Positions 9,373-18,800 of a DNA stretch of 64,000 nucleotides are shown here, piece after piece. Both the position numbers and the translations under genes were made by a program. The notes below the pieces were generated by a model, which made no database searches, was not told where the DNA came from, and was given only the letters and a program-made list of their open reading frames with translations. Source of the stretch: Methylorubrum populi (GTDB taxonomy: Bacteria; Pseudomonadota; Alphaproteobacteria; Rhizobiales; Beijerinckiaceae); contig DYYG01000010.1 of the NCBI GenBank assembly GCA_020741775.1, positions 1-64,000 of the forward strand, given 5' to 3'. The first letter of the stretch is position 1. Each line of letters begins with the position of its first letter.

Positions 9373-10152
9373 TTGGTTCGCTCGGAAGGCGCGCGGCAGA
9401 TCGGGGAAGCGGGCCAGCCCGCTCCCGAGGGTCCGGCGCGGCCGGCGCCCCGGCACGTCGCCATCATCATGGACGGCAACGGTCGCTGGGCCGCGAGCCG
9501 GGGACTGCCCCGCTTCGAGGGACATCGCCGCGGCGTCGAGGCCGTGCGCCGGGCGGTGCGGTCCGCCATCAGCCTCGGCATCGGCTATCTCACCGTCTAC
9601 AGCTTCTCCTCCGAGAACTGGAGCCGCCCGGCCTCCGAGGTGTCCGACCTCATGGGCCTGCTCAAGCTGTTCGTGCGCGGCGACCTCGCCGACCTGCATG
9701 CCAGCAATGTCCGCGTCCGGGTGATCGGCGACCGGGCCACATTGTCGGCCGACATTGCCGGCTTGCTGGAAGAGGCGGAGACGCGCACGCGCGCCAATAC
9801 CGGCCTGACCCTGGTGGTCGCCTTCAATTACGGCGGGCGCCAGGAGATCCTGCAGGCGGTGCGGCGCATCGCTCAAGCCGTTGCGGAGGGCCGCCTGCGC
9901 CCCGAGGAGATCGGGCTGCCGACCATTACGGACGCGCTCGACACCGCCGGCATCCCCGATCCGGATCTGGTGATCCGCACCTCCGGCGAGCAGCGTCTCT
10001 CGAATTTCCTGACGTGGCAGACGGCCTATGCCGAATACGTGATCGAGCCGGGCTTCTGGCCGGATTTCGACCACGCGGCCTTCCTCGCCGCCGTCGACGA
10101 GTATCATCGCCGCGACCGCCGCTTCGGCGGTCTGAGCGCCGGGGCCGGCTGA
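9373..10152 (+). CDS. uppS: Undecaprenyl diphosphate synthase
   Basis: Cis-prenyltransferase that makes the C55 lipid carrier for peptidoglycan and surface glycans. The catalytic motif [13 protein letters not shown] includes the Mg-binding Asp. [10 protein letters not shown] and the C-terminal [22 protein letters not shown] are diagnostic. The ORF track begins at a GTG at 9280 with no ribosome site. A TTG at 9373 has GGGAGAGG just upstream and gives 259 residues, near the family length, so I prefer it. The stop overlaps the cdsA start (TGATG), showing translational coupling. Confidence 0.92.
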   Translation: MVRSEGARQIGEAGQPAPEGPARPAPRHVAIIMDGNGRWAASRGLPRFEGHRRGVEAVRRAVRSAISLGIGYLTVYSFSSENWSRPASEVSDLMGLLKLFVRGDLADLHASNVRVRVIGDRATLSADIAGLLEEAETRTRANTGLTLVVAFNYGGRQEILQAVRRIAQAVAEGRLRPEEIGLPTITDALDTAGIPDPDLVIRTSGEQRLSNFLTWQTAYAEYVIEPGFWPDFDHAAFLAAVDEYHRRDRRFGGLSAGAG

Positions 10153-11012
10153 TGGCACGGGACGACGTCGCTCCTCCGGCGCAGCGCGCGCCCTTCGCGT
10201 CCCGCGAGTTCGGCCTGCGCGTGGCCTCGGCGCTGGTGCTGGGTGCGGCCGTGCTCGGCACGCTCGTGGTCGGCGGCTGGGCCTTCGCCCTGGTCTGGCT
10301 GATCGCCGGCACGGTCGGCGCGGCCGAGTGGCTCGCCATGACCCGCTCCGAGCCGCTCGCCCCGCTGCTCGGGCTGACCGGCACGACGCTTCTCGCCACC
10401 CTCGCCGCCTTGCTGCTCGGTGCGCCCGCCTGGGTTCCGGCCCTCGCTCTGCTCGCCGGCCTTGTCGCCCTCGTCGCCACGGGACGCCCGCCCGCCCGGC
10501 GCAAGGCGGTCTGGGGCCTGCTCGGCGCGGCCGTCGTCGCCCTGGTGCCGACCCTGCTGCGGATTGACCCGCAGATCGGCGTCGTCGGTCCCGCCTGGAT
10601 GTTCGCCGTGGTGTGGTCGACGGACAGCGTCGCCTACTTCACCGGCCGCCTCATCGGCGGGCCGAAGCTGATGCCGCGGGTGAGCCCGAAGAAGACGTGG
10701 TCGGGGGCGCTCGGCGGCCTCGCCGCCGGGGTGATCGGCGGAACCGCGACCCTGCTCATCGCCCGGTCGCAGGGCTGGGACGTGCTGCCCGGCCTCACCA
10801 CCGCCGCCATCGCCGCGCTCAGCGGACTGGCCTCGATTCTGTCGCAGGGGGGTGATCTCGTTGAATCCGCCCTCAAGCGCCGCTACGGCGTGAAGGATTC
10901 CGGCCGCTCGATCCCCGGCCATGGCGGCGTCATGGACCGGCTCGACGGCTTCTTCGCCGTCGCCCTGCTCGCCGGCCTCTGCCTCGCCGCCCTGCGGCTC
11001 CTGAATGCCTGA
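10152..11012 (+). CDS. cdsA: Phosphatidate cytidylyltransferase
   Basis: Converts phosphatidic acid and CTP to CDP-diacylglycerol, the precursor of all phospholipids. The product is 286 residues with about seven or eight membrane helices. The CdsA signature is present near the C terminus (ESALKRRYGVKDSGRSIPGHGG, then DRLDG). The ATG overlaps the uppS stop by one base, so the longer ORF from 10014 is ruled out. It is followed 15 nt later by dxr. Confidence 0.95.
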   Translation: MARDDVAPPAQRAPFASREFGLRVASALVLGAAVLGTLVVGGWAFALVWLIAGTVGAAEWLAMTRSEPLAPLLGLTGTTLLATLAALLLGAPAWVPALALLAGLVALVATGRPPARRKAVWGLLGAAVVALVPTLLRIDPQIGVVGPAWMFAVVWSTDSVAYFTGRLIGGPKLMPRVSPKKTWSGALGGLAAGVIGGTATLLIARSQGWDVLPGLTTAAIAALSGLASILSQGGDLVESALKRRYGVKDSGRSIPGHGGVMDRLDGFFAVALLAGLCLAALRLLNA

Positions 11013-11027
11013 ACGGAAGTCATCCTC

Positions 11028-12206
11028 GTGAGCCTGACCGTCACCGTCCTCGGCGCCACCGGCTCGATCGGCCGCTCGACCACCGATCTCCTCGCCCAGC
11101 ATGCGGGCCGCTTCCGCATCGGCGCCCTGGTGGGCGGCAAGGACGCCGCCGCGCTCGCCAAGCTCGCCCTGGAGCTGAAGCCGGATTTCGCCGCTTTGGC
11201 GGACGAGGCCGCCGGTCCCGCCCTCGCCGAGGCTCTGGCGGGTTCGGGGATTCCGAACGGCGCGGGCGAGAGCGCGGTGCTGGAAGCGGTCGCCCGGGAC
11301 GCCGACATCGTGGTCGCGGCGGTGAGCGGGGCGGCCGGCCTCAAGCCGACCCACGCCGCTCTGCGGCTCGGCCGCACCATCGCGCTGGCCAACAAGGAGA
11401 GCCTCGTCTGTGCCGGCGACGCCTTCATGCGCGACGCCAAGCGCTACGGCGCCCGCATCCTGCCGGTGGATTCCGAGCACAACGCCCTGGCCCAGGCGAT
11501 GGGCGATGGCCGCGTCTCCGACATCGCCAAGATGACCCTCACCGCCTCGGGCGGGCCGTTCCGGACCTGGGACAGGGCGCGCATCGCCGCCGCCAGCCCG
11601 AGCGAGGCCGCCGCCCACCCGACTTGGTCGATGGGCATGAAGATCAACATCGATTCCGCCTCGCTGATGAACAAGGGGCTGGAACTGATCGAGGCGCATC
11701 ATCTCTTCGCCATCGAAGCGGAGCGGCTCGACGTGATCGTCCACCCGCAATCGATCGTCCACGGCCTGATCGCGTGGCGCGACGGGGCGGTGACGGCGGG
11801 CCTCGCCATGCCCGACATGCGCGTGCCGATCGCCCATTGCCTCGGTCTCGGCGACCGCCTGGAGATCGCCCGCGGCCGGCCCCTCGACCTTGCCGCCACC
11901 GGCAGCCTCACCTTCGAACCGGCGGATGAAGCGCGCTTCCCCTGCCTGCGCGTCGCCCGCGCCGCCCTGGCCGTAGGTGGCGCCGCGCCGACGGTGATGA
12001 ACGCCGCCAACGAGATCGCGGTCGCCGCCTTCATCCGGGGCGCGATCCCGTTCTACGGCATCGCCGAATTGGTGGAGCGCGCGGTCGAACATTTCGCCAA
12101 CGAGCACCGCCGCGCCCCCGAGGATGTGGAAGAAGCGCTGGCGATCGATGCGCAGGTGCGGGCCTGGAGCCTGGAGGCGGTGCCTTCCGCCCGCGTCGCG
12201 GGTTAA
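11028..12206 (+). CDS. dxr: 1-deoxy-D-xylulose 5-phosphate reductoisomerase
   Basis: Second step of the MEP isoprenoid pathway: DXP to MEP using NADPH. The product is 392 residues with a GTG start behind GGAAGT. It has the NADPH fingerprint GATGSIGRSTTDLL at the N terminus, a metal and substrate region LPVDSEHNALAQAM, the flexible-loop region near NKGLELIEAHHLF, and a C-terminal helical domain. Its position between cdsA and rseP is the standard order, linking isoprenoid supply to UppS. Confidence 0.96.
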   Translation: MSLTVTVLGATGSIGRSTTDLLAQHAGRFRIGALVGGKDAAALAKLALELKPDFAALADEAAGPALAEALAGSGIPNGAGESAVLEAVARDADIVVAAVSGAAGLKPTHAALRLGRTIALANKESLVCAGDAFMRDAKRYGARILPVDSEHNALAQAMGDGRVSDIAKMTLTASGGPFRTWDRARIAAASPSEAAAHPTWSMGMKINIDSASLMNKGLELIEAHHLFAIEAERLDVIVHPQSIVHGLIAWRDGAVTAGLAMPDMRVPIAHCLGLGDRLEIARGRPLDLAATGSLTFEPADEARFPCLRVARAALAVGGAAPTVMNAANEIAVAAFIRGAIPFYGIAELVERAVEHFANEHRRAPEDVEEALAIDAQVRAWSLEAVPSARVAG

Positions 12207-12417
12207 GCTTTCGTCCCCGTCTCGCCGGGACGGCCGAGGCAGGAGGATACGGGCGGCGTGCGATTAGATCTCGCGCTCGAACGTGAGGCGTGCGACGATC
12301 CGCGGCTTGCGGACCGTGGAGCCTCCCTGCCAGGGCGGAACGGACGACATGGAGGTTCGGGCGCGGCGCGGCCCGCCAGACCTCGTATGACAGTCGCGGC
12401 CTGAAGGAATGGCGGCC

Positions 12418-13578
12418 ATGGAATTCTTAAGCGGCATGGGCGGCAACGCGGCCGGCTTCTTCGGTGCGGTGATCCCGTTCCTGTTCGTGCTCACGATCGT
12501 CGTGTTCGTGCACGAGATGGGCCATTTCCTCGTCGGCCGCTGGTGCGGTGTCGGGGTCCACGCCTTCTCCATCGGCTTCGGCCCGGAATTGATCGGCTTC
12601 AACGACCGGCGGGGGACTCGCTGGAAGCTTTCGGCGATCCCGCTGGGCGGCTACGTCAAGTTCGTCGGCGACGCCAACGGCGCCAGCGTGCCCGACCCCG
12701 AGGCGGTTGCCCGCATGACTCCGCAAGAGCGGGCGGTCAGCTTCCCCACCCAGCCGGTGGCGAAGCGCGCGGCTATCGTCGCGGCAGGCCCGATCGCCAA
12801 CTTCATCCTGGCCATCGCCGTCTTCGCCGGGGCGATCTACCTCAACGGCCGTTACGAGACCCCGGCCCGGGTCGAGGCGGTTCAGGCGGGCAGCGCCGCC
12901 GAGCGGGCGGGCTTCCAGCCCGGCGACGTGATCCAATCCATCGACGGCACCCCGGTCGGCACCTTCGCCGACATGCAGCGCGTCGTCTCGAGCTCCGCCG
13001 GCTCGTCCCTGACGATCAAGGTGGACCGCGCCGGCCAGGCCCAGACCCTGACCGCCGTGCCCGACATGATCGAGGAGCGCACCTCCTTCGGCAAGCACCG
13101 CTTCGGGCGGCTCGGCATCAACGGGCCGAATGCCGGCGCGGCCAAGCTGGTGCATTACGGCGCCTTCGACTCCCTGCGGCTGGGCGTCGAGGAGACCGCC
13201 TTCGTGGTGGAACGTACCTTCGATTACATCGGCAAGCTCGCCACCGGCCGCGAATCCGCCGACCAGCTCTCGGGTCCGATCGGGATCGCCCGGGTTTCGG
13301 GTGAGGTGGCGCGGGTCGGCGGCGTCGGCGGCCTGATCGGCCTGATCGCGCTGCTCTCGGTCTCGATCGGCCTCCTCAACCTGTTCCCGATCCCGCTCCT
13401 GGACGGTGGCCACCTGCTGTTCTACGCCTTCGAGGCGGTGCGCGGACGCCCCCTGAGCGAGCGGGCGCAGGAGATCGGCTTCCGCATCGGGCTCGCCTTC
13501 GTGCTGATGCTGATGCTGTTCGCCGCCTGGAACGACATCCTCAACCTGGGCGCCTCCCTGAGCCAGCGCGGCACTTGA
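12418..13578 (+). CDS. rseP: Site-2 intramembrane metalloprotease RseP
   Basis: Cleaves membrane-anchored anti-sigma factors and signal-peptide remnants. It has the zinc motif VHEMGH near the N terminus, one PDZ domain (ERAGFQPGDVIQSIDGTPVG), and the second metal ligand in LLDGGHLLFYAFE. Four membrane segments. Two in-frame ATGs exist at 12409 and 12418. AAGGA sits 9 nt before the second but overlaps the first, so 12418 (MEFLSGMGG) is preferred. The product is 386 residues. About 200 nt of apparently non-coding sequence separates it from dxr. Confidence 0.94.
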   Translation: MEFLSGMGGNAAGFFGAVIPFLFVLTIVVFVHEMGHFLVGRWCGVGVHAFSIGFGPELIGFNDRRGTRWKLSAIPLGGYVKFVGDANGASVPDPEAVARMTPQERAVSFPTQPVAKRAAIVAAGPIANFILAIAVFAGAIYLNGRYETPARVEAVQAGSAAERAGFQPGDVIQSIDGTPVGTFADMQRVVSSSAGSSLTIKVDRAGQAQTLTAVPDMIEERTSFGKHRFGRLGINGPNAGAAKLVHYGAFDSLRLGVEETAFVVERTFDYIGKLATGRESADQLSGPIGIARVSGEVARVGGVGGLIGLIALLSVSIGLLNLFPIPLLDGGHLLFYAFEAVRGRPLSERAQEIGFRIGLAFVLMLMLFAAWNDILNLGASLSQRGT

Positions 13579-13925
13579 TCCGCCCCGCCCATCCCTCTCG
13601 ATTCGACGGCCCGGCGGCAGCGCCGGGCCGTTTGTCTTGGGGTTAGCGAGAGCTTGCGCCGATCCGCTCATGGATCGGAAAGACGTGATGGGCATCATAT
13701 TTACGCCCTATTCACTCTAATCTGAAATCCTTCGCGCTGGTCCTTCGCCGTTAAGTGGCGCGAAGGCCACGACCCCCCAAAATCCCTGGGTGCCGGACTT
13801 CCCCCTCGTTTGCTTCGTAGGGGAATCCCGATACAAGCGTGGCTGGGACCAGAGGGCAGCCCGTCCTAAGGGCGGCTGCCTGCGGGTGCGAACCCGTGCT
13901 GAGATAAAAAGAGACGGGCGATTAC
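13579..13925. other. rseP-bamA intergenic region with stacked hairpins
   Basis: 347 nt without a gene. After the terminator there are three further inverted repeats on the bamA side: CCGATCC/GGATCGG (13659-13678), CCTTCGC/GCGAAGG (13742-13766) and GGCAGCC/GGCTGCC (13855-13880). The stretch near 13690-13735 is AT-rich and probably holds the bamA promoter. The last hairpin lies 45 nt before the bamA ATG, so it would be in the mRNA leader. Confidence 0.55.
13608..13634 (+). terminator. Intrinsic terminator after rseP
   Basis: GGCCCGGCG-GCAG-CGCCGGGCC followed by GTTTGTCTT, about 30 nt after the rseP stop. It implies that bamA also has its own promoter. Confidence 0.65.
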
Positions 13926-16478
13926 ATGATGTCGATGACGGGAAAGCGCCGGCGAAAGTCGGCGGAGCGGGCCATCGTCCTGGTCGCGACCGCCGCCGGC
14001 GTGATCCTCGGCGGCGCCGCGGCGCAGGCCCAGCAGATCGTCGTCGAAGGCAACCGCCGGGTCGATTCCGACACGATCCGTTCTTACGTCACCGGTACCG
14101 CCTCCGGCTCGCCCGAAGAGGCGCGCCGTAACCTTCTCTCCACCGGCCTCTTCTCCGACGTGCAGGTCTCGGCCCGCGGCGGCAGCACCGTGGTGCGGGT
14201 GCGAGAGAACAGCGTGATCGGCCGCGTCTTCTTCGAGGGCAACAAGAAGGTCGAGAAGGCGACGCTCGAGAGCGTTGTCGAGAGCAAGGAGCGTGGCGCC
14301 CTCAGCCAAGCCGTGATCGCCGCGGACGTGGAGCGGATCCGCGACGTGTACAAGCGGTCGGGCCGCGGCACCGCCAAGGTCAGCTACCGTCTCGTCGACC
14401 TGCCCAGCGGCCGCTCCGACGTCGTCTTCACCATCGACGAAGGTGACAAGACCGGCATCCGCGAGATCCATTTCGTCGGCAACAGCGCCTACTCGGAATC
14501 GACCCTCAAGGGGCTGATGTCCTCGTCCGAGATGAACTTCCTTTCGTTCATCAAAACCTCCGACGTCTACGATCCCGACCGCATCAGCGCCGACCTCGAC
14601 CTCGTGCGCCGCTACTACCTCAAGAACGGCTACGCCGACTTCCGCGTCGTCAACGCCGATGCCCGCTACGTCGAGGCCGGCGAGCAGACCGGCTGGGTCA
14701 TCACCGTCACCGTCGACGAGGGCGAGCAGTACACCGTCGGCGCCGTGGCCGTGGATCCGCGCATCCCCGGTGTCGACCGCGAGGCCCTCGACGGGCAGAT
14801 TCGCGCCCAGGTCGGCGACGTCTACAACGCCGAGGATGTCGAGAAGACGCTGGTCGGCGTCACCAACGAGGTCAACCGCCAGGGCCATCCCTTCGCCCAA
14901 GTCCGCCCCACCGGCCAGCGCGACCGCGCTACCCATCAGGTCTCCCTCGGCTTCGTGGTCGAGGACGGCCCGCGCGTCTATGTCGAGCGCATCAATGTCC
15001 GCGGCAACACCCGTACCCGCGACTACGTCATCCGCCGCGAGCTCGATCTGGCCGAGGGCGATGCCTATAACCGCGTGCTGGTCGACCGGGCCGAGCGCCG
15101 GCTGAACGGCCTCGGCTTCTTCAAGAAGGTGCGCTTCTCCAACGAGCCGGGCTCGGCCCCGGATCGGGTGATCGTGAACATCGACGTCGAGGATCAACCC
15201 ACGGGTTCGTTCTCGGTGGCGGGCGGCTACTCCACCCAGGACGGCATCATCGGCGAAGTCTCGGTCTCCGAGTCCAACTTCCTCGGCCGCGGCCAGTACG
15301 TTCGCGTCGCCGCCCAGGGCGGCCAGTACGCCAAGGGCTTCGACTTCTCGTTCACCGAGCCGTACTTCCTCGGCTACCGCCTCGCGGCCGGCTTCGACGC
15401 CTTCTACAAATATTCCGACCTGACCCGGTACTCGCGCTACGAGACCACGGTCTATGGCGGTCAGATCCGCGTCGGTCTGCCGATCACCGAGGAGTTCGGT
15501 GTCACCTTCCGCTACTCGCTCTACAATACCGAGCTGAAGGTCCCGAACACCCTCAAGCGGCCTTATAACGACTGCTCGGTTCCGATCCCGGGTTATACCC
15601 TGGTGCAGAACGGGTTGCCCGCCACCGGTGCGGCGGGTGAGCAGGCGCTCTATCCGAACTGCGCCTTCGACGGCGAGGCTTCGATCGCGCTCAAGGGCTC
15701 GCAGGGCTCGACCCTGACCTCGCTCGCGGGCGTCACCCTGGCCTACTCGACCCTCGATAACCTGCAGCGGCCGTCGAACGGCTTCTACGCTGAAGTGAAG
15801 CCGGACATTGCCGGCCTCGGCGGCGACTCCAAGTTCTTCCGGGTGACGGGCGACGCCCGCTACTACAAGGAACTGTGGGAGGACGTGGTCGGCTTCGTGC
15901 GCGTCCAGGGCGGTCACATCTCGGCGCTGGACAACAACCCGCTGCGCATTACCGACCAGTTCTTCCTCGGCCCGTCGCTGGTGCGCGGCTTCGCACCGAA
16001 CGGCCTCGGCCCGCGCGACATCGGTATCGCCGATGCCCGCTCCAACGCCATCGGCGGCACCACCTATTTCGGCGCGACGGTCGAAGTTCAGTTCCCGATC
16101 TGGGGTCTGCCGCGGGATCTCGGCCTGAAGGGTGCTCTGTTCGCCGATGCCGGTACGCTGTTCGGCTATGACGGCCAGCGCCAGTTCGACGTGAACCGCG
16201 ACAACATCATCAACGGCTTCGCGCCGGGATCGGGCTGCAACTACACGAACTTCGGCGCCAACGCGATCAAGGTGGAGCCCGAATGCGTGAACGTCCGCGA
16301 CAAGGCGACGATCCGCTCCTCGGTCGGTGCCTCGATCCTCTGGAACTCGCCGCTCGGCCCGATCCGCTTCGACTACGCCTACGCCCTGTCCAAGGATGAA
16401 GGTGTCGTGACCGCCTTCGGCCGCGTCGGCAAGGATCAGATCCAGGCCTTCCGCTTCTCCGGCGGCTCGCGCTTCTGA
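13926..16478 (+). CDS. bamA: Outer membrane protein assembly factor BamA
   Basis: Omp85-family core of the BAM complex, which inserts beta-barrel proteins. The product is 850 residues with a signal sequence ending near AAAQAQQ. Five POTRA domains span about residues 35-430 (first one begins IVVEGNRRVDSDTIRSYV). A 16-strand barrel follows, ending in the beta-signal GGSRF. The conserved lid-loop-like motif VRGF is seen in SLVRGFAPNGLG. Three Met codons cluster at the start (13926, 13929, 13935); the first is used here. bamE is encoded in this window at 53 kb. Confidence 0.96.
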   Translation: MMSMTGKRRRKSAERAIVLVATAAGVILGGAAAQAQQIVVEGNRRVDSDTIRSYVTGTASGSPEEARRNLLSTGLFSDVQVSARGGSTVVRVRENSVIGRVFFEGNKKVEKATLESVVESKERGALSQAVIAADVERIRDVYKRSGRGTAKVSYRLVDLPSGRSDVVFTIDEGDKTGIREIHFVGNSAYSESTLKGLMSSSEMNFLSFIKTSDVYDPDRISADLDLVRRYYLKNGYADFRVVNADARYVEAGEQTGWVITVTVDEGEQYTVGAVAVDPRIPGVDREALDGQIRAQVGDVYNAEDVEKTLVGVTNEVNRQGHPFAQVRPTGQRDRATHQVSLGFVVEDGPRVYVERINVRGNTRTRDYVIRRELDLAEGDAYNRVLVDRAERRLNGLGFFKKVRFSNEPGSAPDRVIVNIDVEDQPTGSFSVAGGYSTQDGIIGEVSVSESNFLGRGQYVRVAAQGGQYAKGFDFSFTEPYFLGYRLAAGFDAFYKYSDLTRYSRYETTVYGGQIRVGLPITEEFGVTFRYSLYNTELKVPNTLKRPYNDCSVPIPGYTLVQNGLPATGAAGEQALYPNCAFDGEASIALKGSQGSTLTSLAGVTLAYSTLDNLQRPSNGFYAEVKPDIAGLGGDSKFFRVTGDARYYKELWEDVVGFVRVQGGHISALDNNPLRITDQFFLGPSLVRGFAPNGLGPRDIGIADARSNAIGGTTYFGATVEVQFPIWGLPRDLGLKGALFADAGTLFGYDGQRQFDVNRDNIINGFAPGSGCNYTNFGANAIKVEPECVNVRDKATIRSSVGASILWNSPLGPIRFDYAYALSKDEGVVTAFGRVGKDQIQAFRFSGGSRF

Positions 16479-16485
16479 TCCCGAA

Positions 16486-16507
16486 GCCCGGTCTCGGCAG
16501 ACCGGGC
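16486..16507 (+). terminator. First hairpin after bamA
   Basis: GCCCGGTCT-CGGC-AGACCGGGC, perfect 9-bp stem 7 nt after the stop codon, without a T run. Confidence 0.5.
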
Positions 16508-16525
16508 TCCACGGCGATCCTTCGA

Positions 16526-16571
16526 GAGCCGGCTCCGACCGTTCTGCGGTCGGGGCCGGCTCTTTTCTTTT
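16526..16571 (+). terminator. Strong intrinsic terminator after bamA
   Basis: GAGCCGGCTCCGACC pairs with GGTCGGGGCCGGCTC (15 bp, one G-T wobble), followed by TTTTCTTTT. This is the clearest rho-independent terminator in the window. It separates bamA from lpxD. Confidence 0.85.
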
Positions 16572-16670
16572 GTCTGAAGCGTTTCCGCCGCTCCGGCCCC
16601 GGTGCCCCTTTCCTGCGAAGGGCGCTATAGCGGCGCTCCGATCCATCCCTTACCGGCGCCTGCGAGCCTC

Positions 16671-17735
16671 ATGTCAGATCCCGTCTTCATCGCGCCGAAA
16701 GGCGGCCTGACCCTGGGCTCGGTCGCGGAGGCCTGCGGCGTCTCCCTGCCGGAGGGCGCCGATCCGGCCCAGGCAGTGACCGGAGCGGCCCCCCTCGAAA
16801 CCGCGGGGCCGAGCGAACTCGCCTATATGGACAATGCCCGCTACGGCGAGGCGCTCGCCGCGACGCGGGCCCTGGCCTGCCTGGTCTCGCCGCGCTTCGC
16901 CGCCCGTGTTCCCGCCGGCACCATCGCCCTCGTCACCCGCGACCCCTACCGTGCCTATGCCGGGTTGCTGGCCCGGCTCTACGAGGAGGCGATGCGGCCC
17001 GGCTCGCTGTTTGCCGCGAACGGGATCGCGCCCGGCGCCCATGTCCATCCGCAGGCGCGGCTGGAGGACGGGGTCCGGGTCGATCCCGGCGCGGTGGTCG
17101 GCCCCGGCGCCGAGATCGGCTCCGGCACGGTGCTCGGTCCCAATGCGGTGATCGGGCCGAATGTGCGGATCGGGCGTGACTGCTCCATCGGCGCCGGCGC
17201 GACCCTCACCCATGCCCTGGTCGGCAACCGGGTGATCGTCCATCCCGGCGCACGGATCGGTCAGGACGGGTTCGGCTTCGCCATGGGCGCCGGCGGTCAT
17301 CTCAAGGTGCCGCAGATCGGCCGCGTCATCGTTCAGGACGATGTCGAGATCGGTGCCAACACCACGATCGACCGGGGCGCCTCCCGCGACACTGTCATCG
17401 GCGAGGGCACCAAGATCGATAACCTCGTGCAGATCGCCCATAACGTGGTGATCGGCCGGCACTGCGTGATCGTCTCCGGCGTCGGCATCTCCGGCTCGAC
17501 GACCCTGGAGGATTACGTCGTGCTCGGCGGTCAGGTCGGCGTGGTCGGTCACCTGCGCATCGGCATGGGCGCGCAGATCGCCGGCTCGTCCAACGTCAAC
17601 CGCGACGTGCCGCCGGGCTCGCGCTGGGGCGGCACGCCGGCCAAGCCGGTGCGGACGTGGTTCCGCGAGATGACGACGCTGGCCCGCCTCGCCGAACGCT
17701 CCGGACCGAGCAAGGACGACCCGGAGAACGCCTGA
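16671..17735 (+). CDS. lpxD: UDP-3-O-(3-hydroxyacyl)glucosamine N-acyltransferase
   Basis: Third step of lipid A synthesis, adding the N-linked hydroxyacyl chain. The product is 354 residues from [16 protein letters not shown]. It has an N-terminal uridine-binding domain (about residues 1-110), then left-handed beta-helix hexapeptide repeats ([19 protein letters not shown], and so on). The catalytic His is in [13 protein letters not shown]-terminal helix follows. The usual followers fabZ-lpxA-lpxB are not here; the neighbour is a convergent WcbI-like gene. No clear ribosome site. Terminators upstream suggest its own promoter between 16572 and 16670. Confidence 0.95.
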   Translation: MSDPVFIAPKGGLTLGSVAEACGVSLPEGADPAQAVTGAAPLETAGPSELAYMDNARYGEALAATRALACLVSPRFAARVPAGTIALVTRDPYRAYAGLLARLYEEAMRPGSLFAANGIAPGAHVHPQARLEDGVRVDPGAVVGPGAEIGSGTVLGPNAVIGPNVRIGRDCSIGAGATLTHALVGNRVIVHPGARIGQDGFGFAMGAGGHLKVPQIGRVIVQDDVEIGANTTIDRGASRDTVIGEGTKIDNLVQIAHNVVIGRHCVIVSGVGISGSTTLEDYVVLGGQVGVVGHLRIGMGAQIAGSSNVNRDVPPGSRWGGTPAKPVRTWFREMTTLARLAERSGPSKDDPENA

Positions 17736-17801
17736 TCGTCGGGACTCCGCCCAGCGCCCCGCCAAAGGGCCGAAGCCCTTTGGGAATCCCCGCCCCTGCC
17801 G

Positions 17802-18791
17802 TCAGAGCCGGCTGAACAGGGCGCGGATCTCCGGGGAGCCGCTCCAATGCTCGACCCTGTGGCAGGTCAGCCTGTCCCGCTCCAGGGTGCGGTAGATCGC
17901 GAGGCTCTCCGCGACGAAGGCTTCGAGCCCGAGGGTTTCGGGCGGCGCATCCCGGCGCTGGCGCCGCTTGAACACGGTCGAGCCCGGCACGCCGTAGAGC
18001 GTCGCCAGCGGCGGGTAGACCGGCCAGATCGCATCATCCAGCAGCACGTCCGGCGCATAGGCGTCGACCGAGACCGTCCGGGGCGTCAGCCCGGCCTCGC
18101 GCAGCAGCCGCGCGGCGATGTCGCCGAGCACGGCGAGGCGCGGATGGTTGATGTTGTGCATGAACAGGCCGCCCCGCGACCAGCGCAGCAGCTCCGCCGA
18201 AAGGTCGAAGCCGATGGCGCGGCTCGATGCGATCAGGTCGGCGGCGGCCCCATCCCAGGCATCGAGATAGCCGAGCCGCGCGAACACCTCCTCGCGGAAC
18301 AGCCCGACGATCCGCTCAAGCGGAAGCCCCTGGAGGAAACCGAACAGGGCGATGGCCGAATGGTAGGTGCCCAACGGCGACGGCGCCAGCTTCGCCCGCG
18401 CTACGGAGGAGAGATCGCCGACATAGACCGCGTCCGGATGGAAGGCGGTGAAGACGAGCGCGGGGAACAGCCGCATCTGCGGCAGCTTCTCCCGCAGCGC
18501 GTCGGAATCTCCCTCCGGGAAGAAACCTGACGGGAAGGGTTGCGAGAAGACGTGATCGCAATCGTCGAGCCCCCGCGCGAAGGCATCGAGGCCGCGCTCC
18601 TTCTTGCCGAGCGTGCCCATCGGGATCAGGCGCACCCGCGCATCGGGCACGAGGATGCGCATGGCCTCGGCCACACCCCGCGCTTGGCAATTGCCGATGA
18701 CGGCGATCCGGGGGCCGGCCGCTGCCGGCTCGCGCCGCGCCGCCCATGGCAGGTTCAAGGGCCTCAGCAGCCGGGACAGGCTCGCAGCCAA
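17802..18791 (-). CDS. WcbI-like polysaccharide biosynthesis protein
   Basis: The product is 329 residues. After a basic N terminus the protein reads RIAVIGNCQARGVAEAMRIL, the hallmark Asn-Cys-Gln-Ala start of the WcbI domain family. Members occur in capsule loci such as Burkholderia wcbI and have an SGNH-like fold with poorly defined chemistry. Further conserved-looking parts are VFTAFHPDAVYVGDL and LFMHNINHPRL, which could supply acidic and histidine residues. It begins 9 nt after the phosphatase-like gene ends, so the two are almost certainly one transcript. Predicted cytoplasmic. I infer a role in modifying a surface sugar. The family call is from motif memory, not a search. Confidence 0.6.
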   Translation of the reverse strand: MAASLSRLLRPLNLPWAARREPAAAGPRIAVIGNCQARGVAEAMRILVPDARVRLIPMGTLGKKERGLDAFARGLDDCDHVFSQPFPSGFFPEGDSDALREKLPQMRLFPALVFTAFHPDAVYVGDLSSVARAKLAPSPLGTYHSAIALFGFLQGLPLERIVGLFREEVFARLGYLDAWDGAAADLIASSRAIGFDLSAELLRWSRGGLFMHNINHPRLAVLGDIAARLLREAGLTPRTVSVDAYAPDVLLDDAIWPVYPPLATLYGVPGSTVFKRRQRRDAPPETLGLEAFVAESLAIYRTLERDRLTCHRVEHWSGSPEIRALFSRL

Positions 18792-18800
18792 GGCGGCCGC

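Noticed and set aside
12427-13698. 423-aa minus-strand ORF opposite rseP
   Set aside because: Shadow of rseP with Asp/Gly/His-rich composition; no ribosome site and no recognisable domain.
13866-16646. 926-aa minus-strand ORF opposite bamA
   Set aside because: The Val/Asp/Gly/Ala-rich product is typical of complement frames in high-GC DNA. bamA is certain on the other strand.
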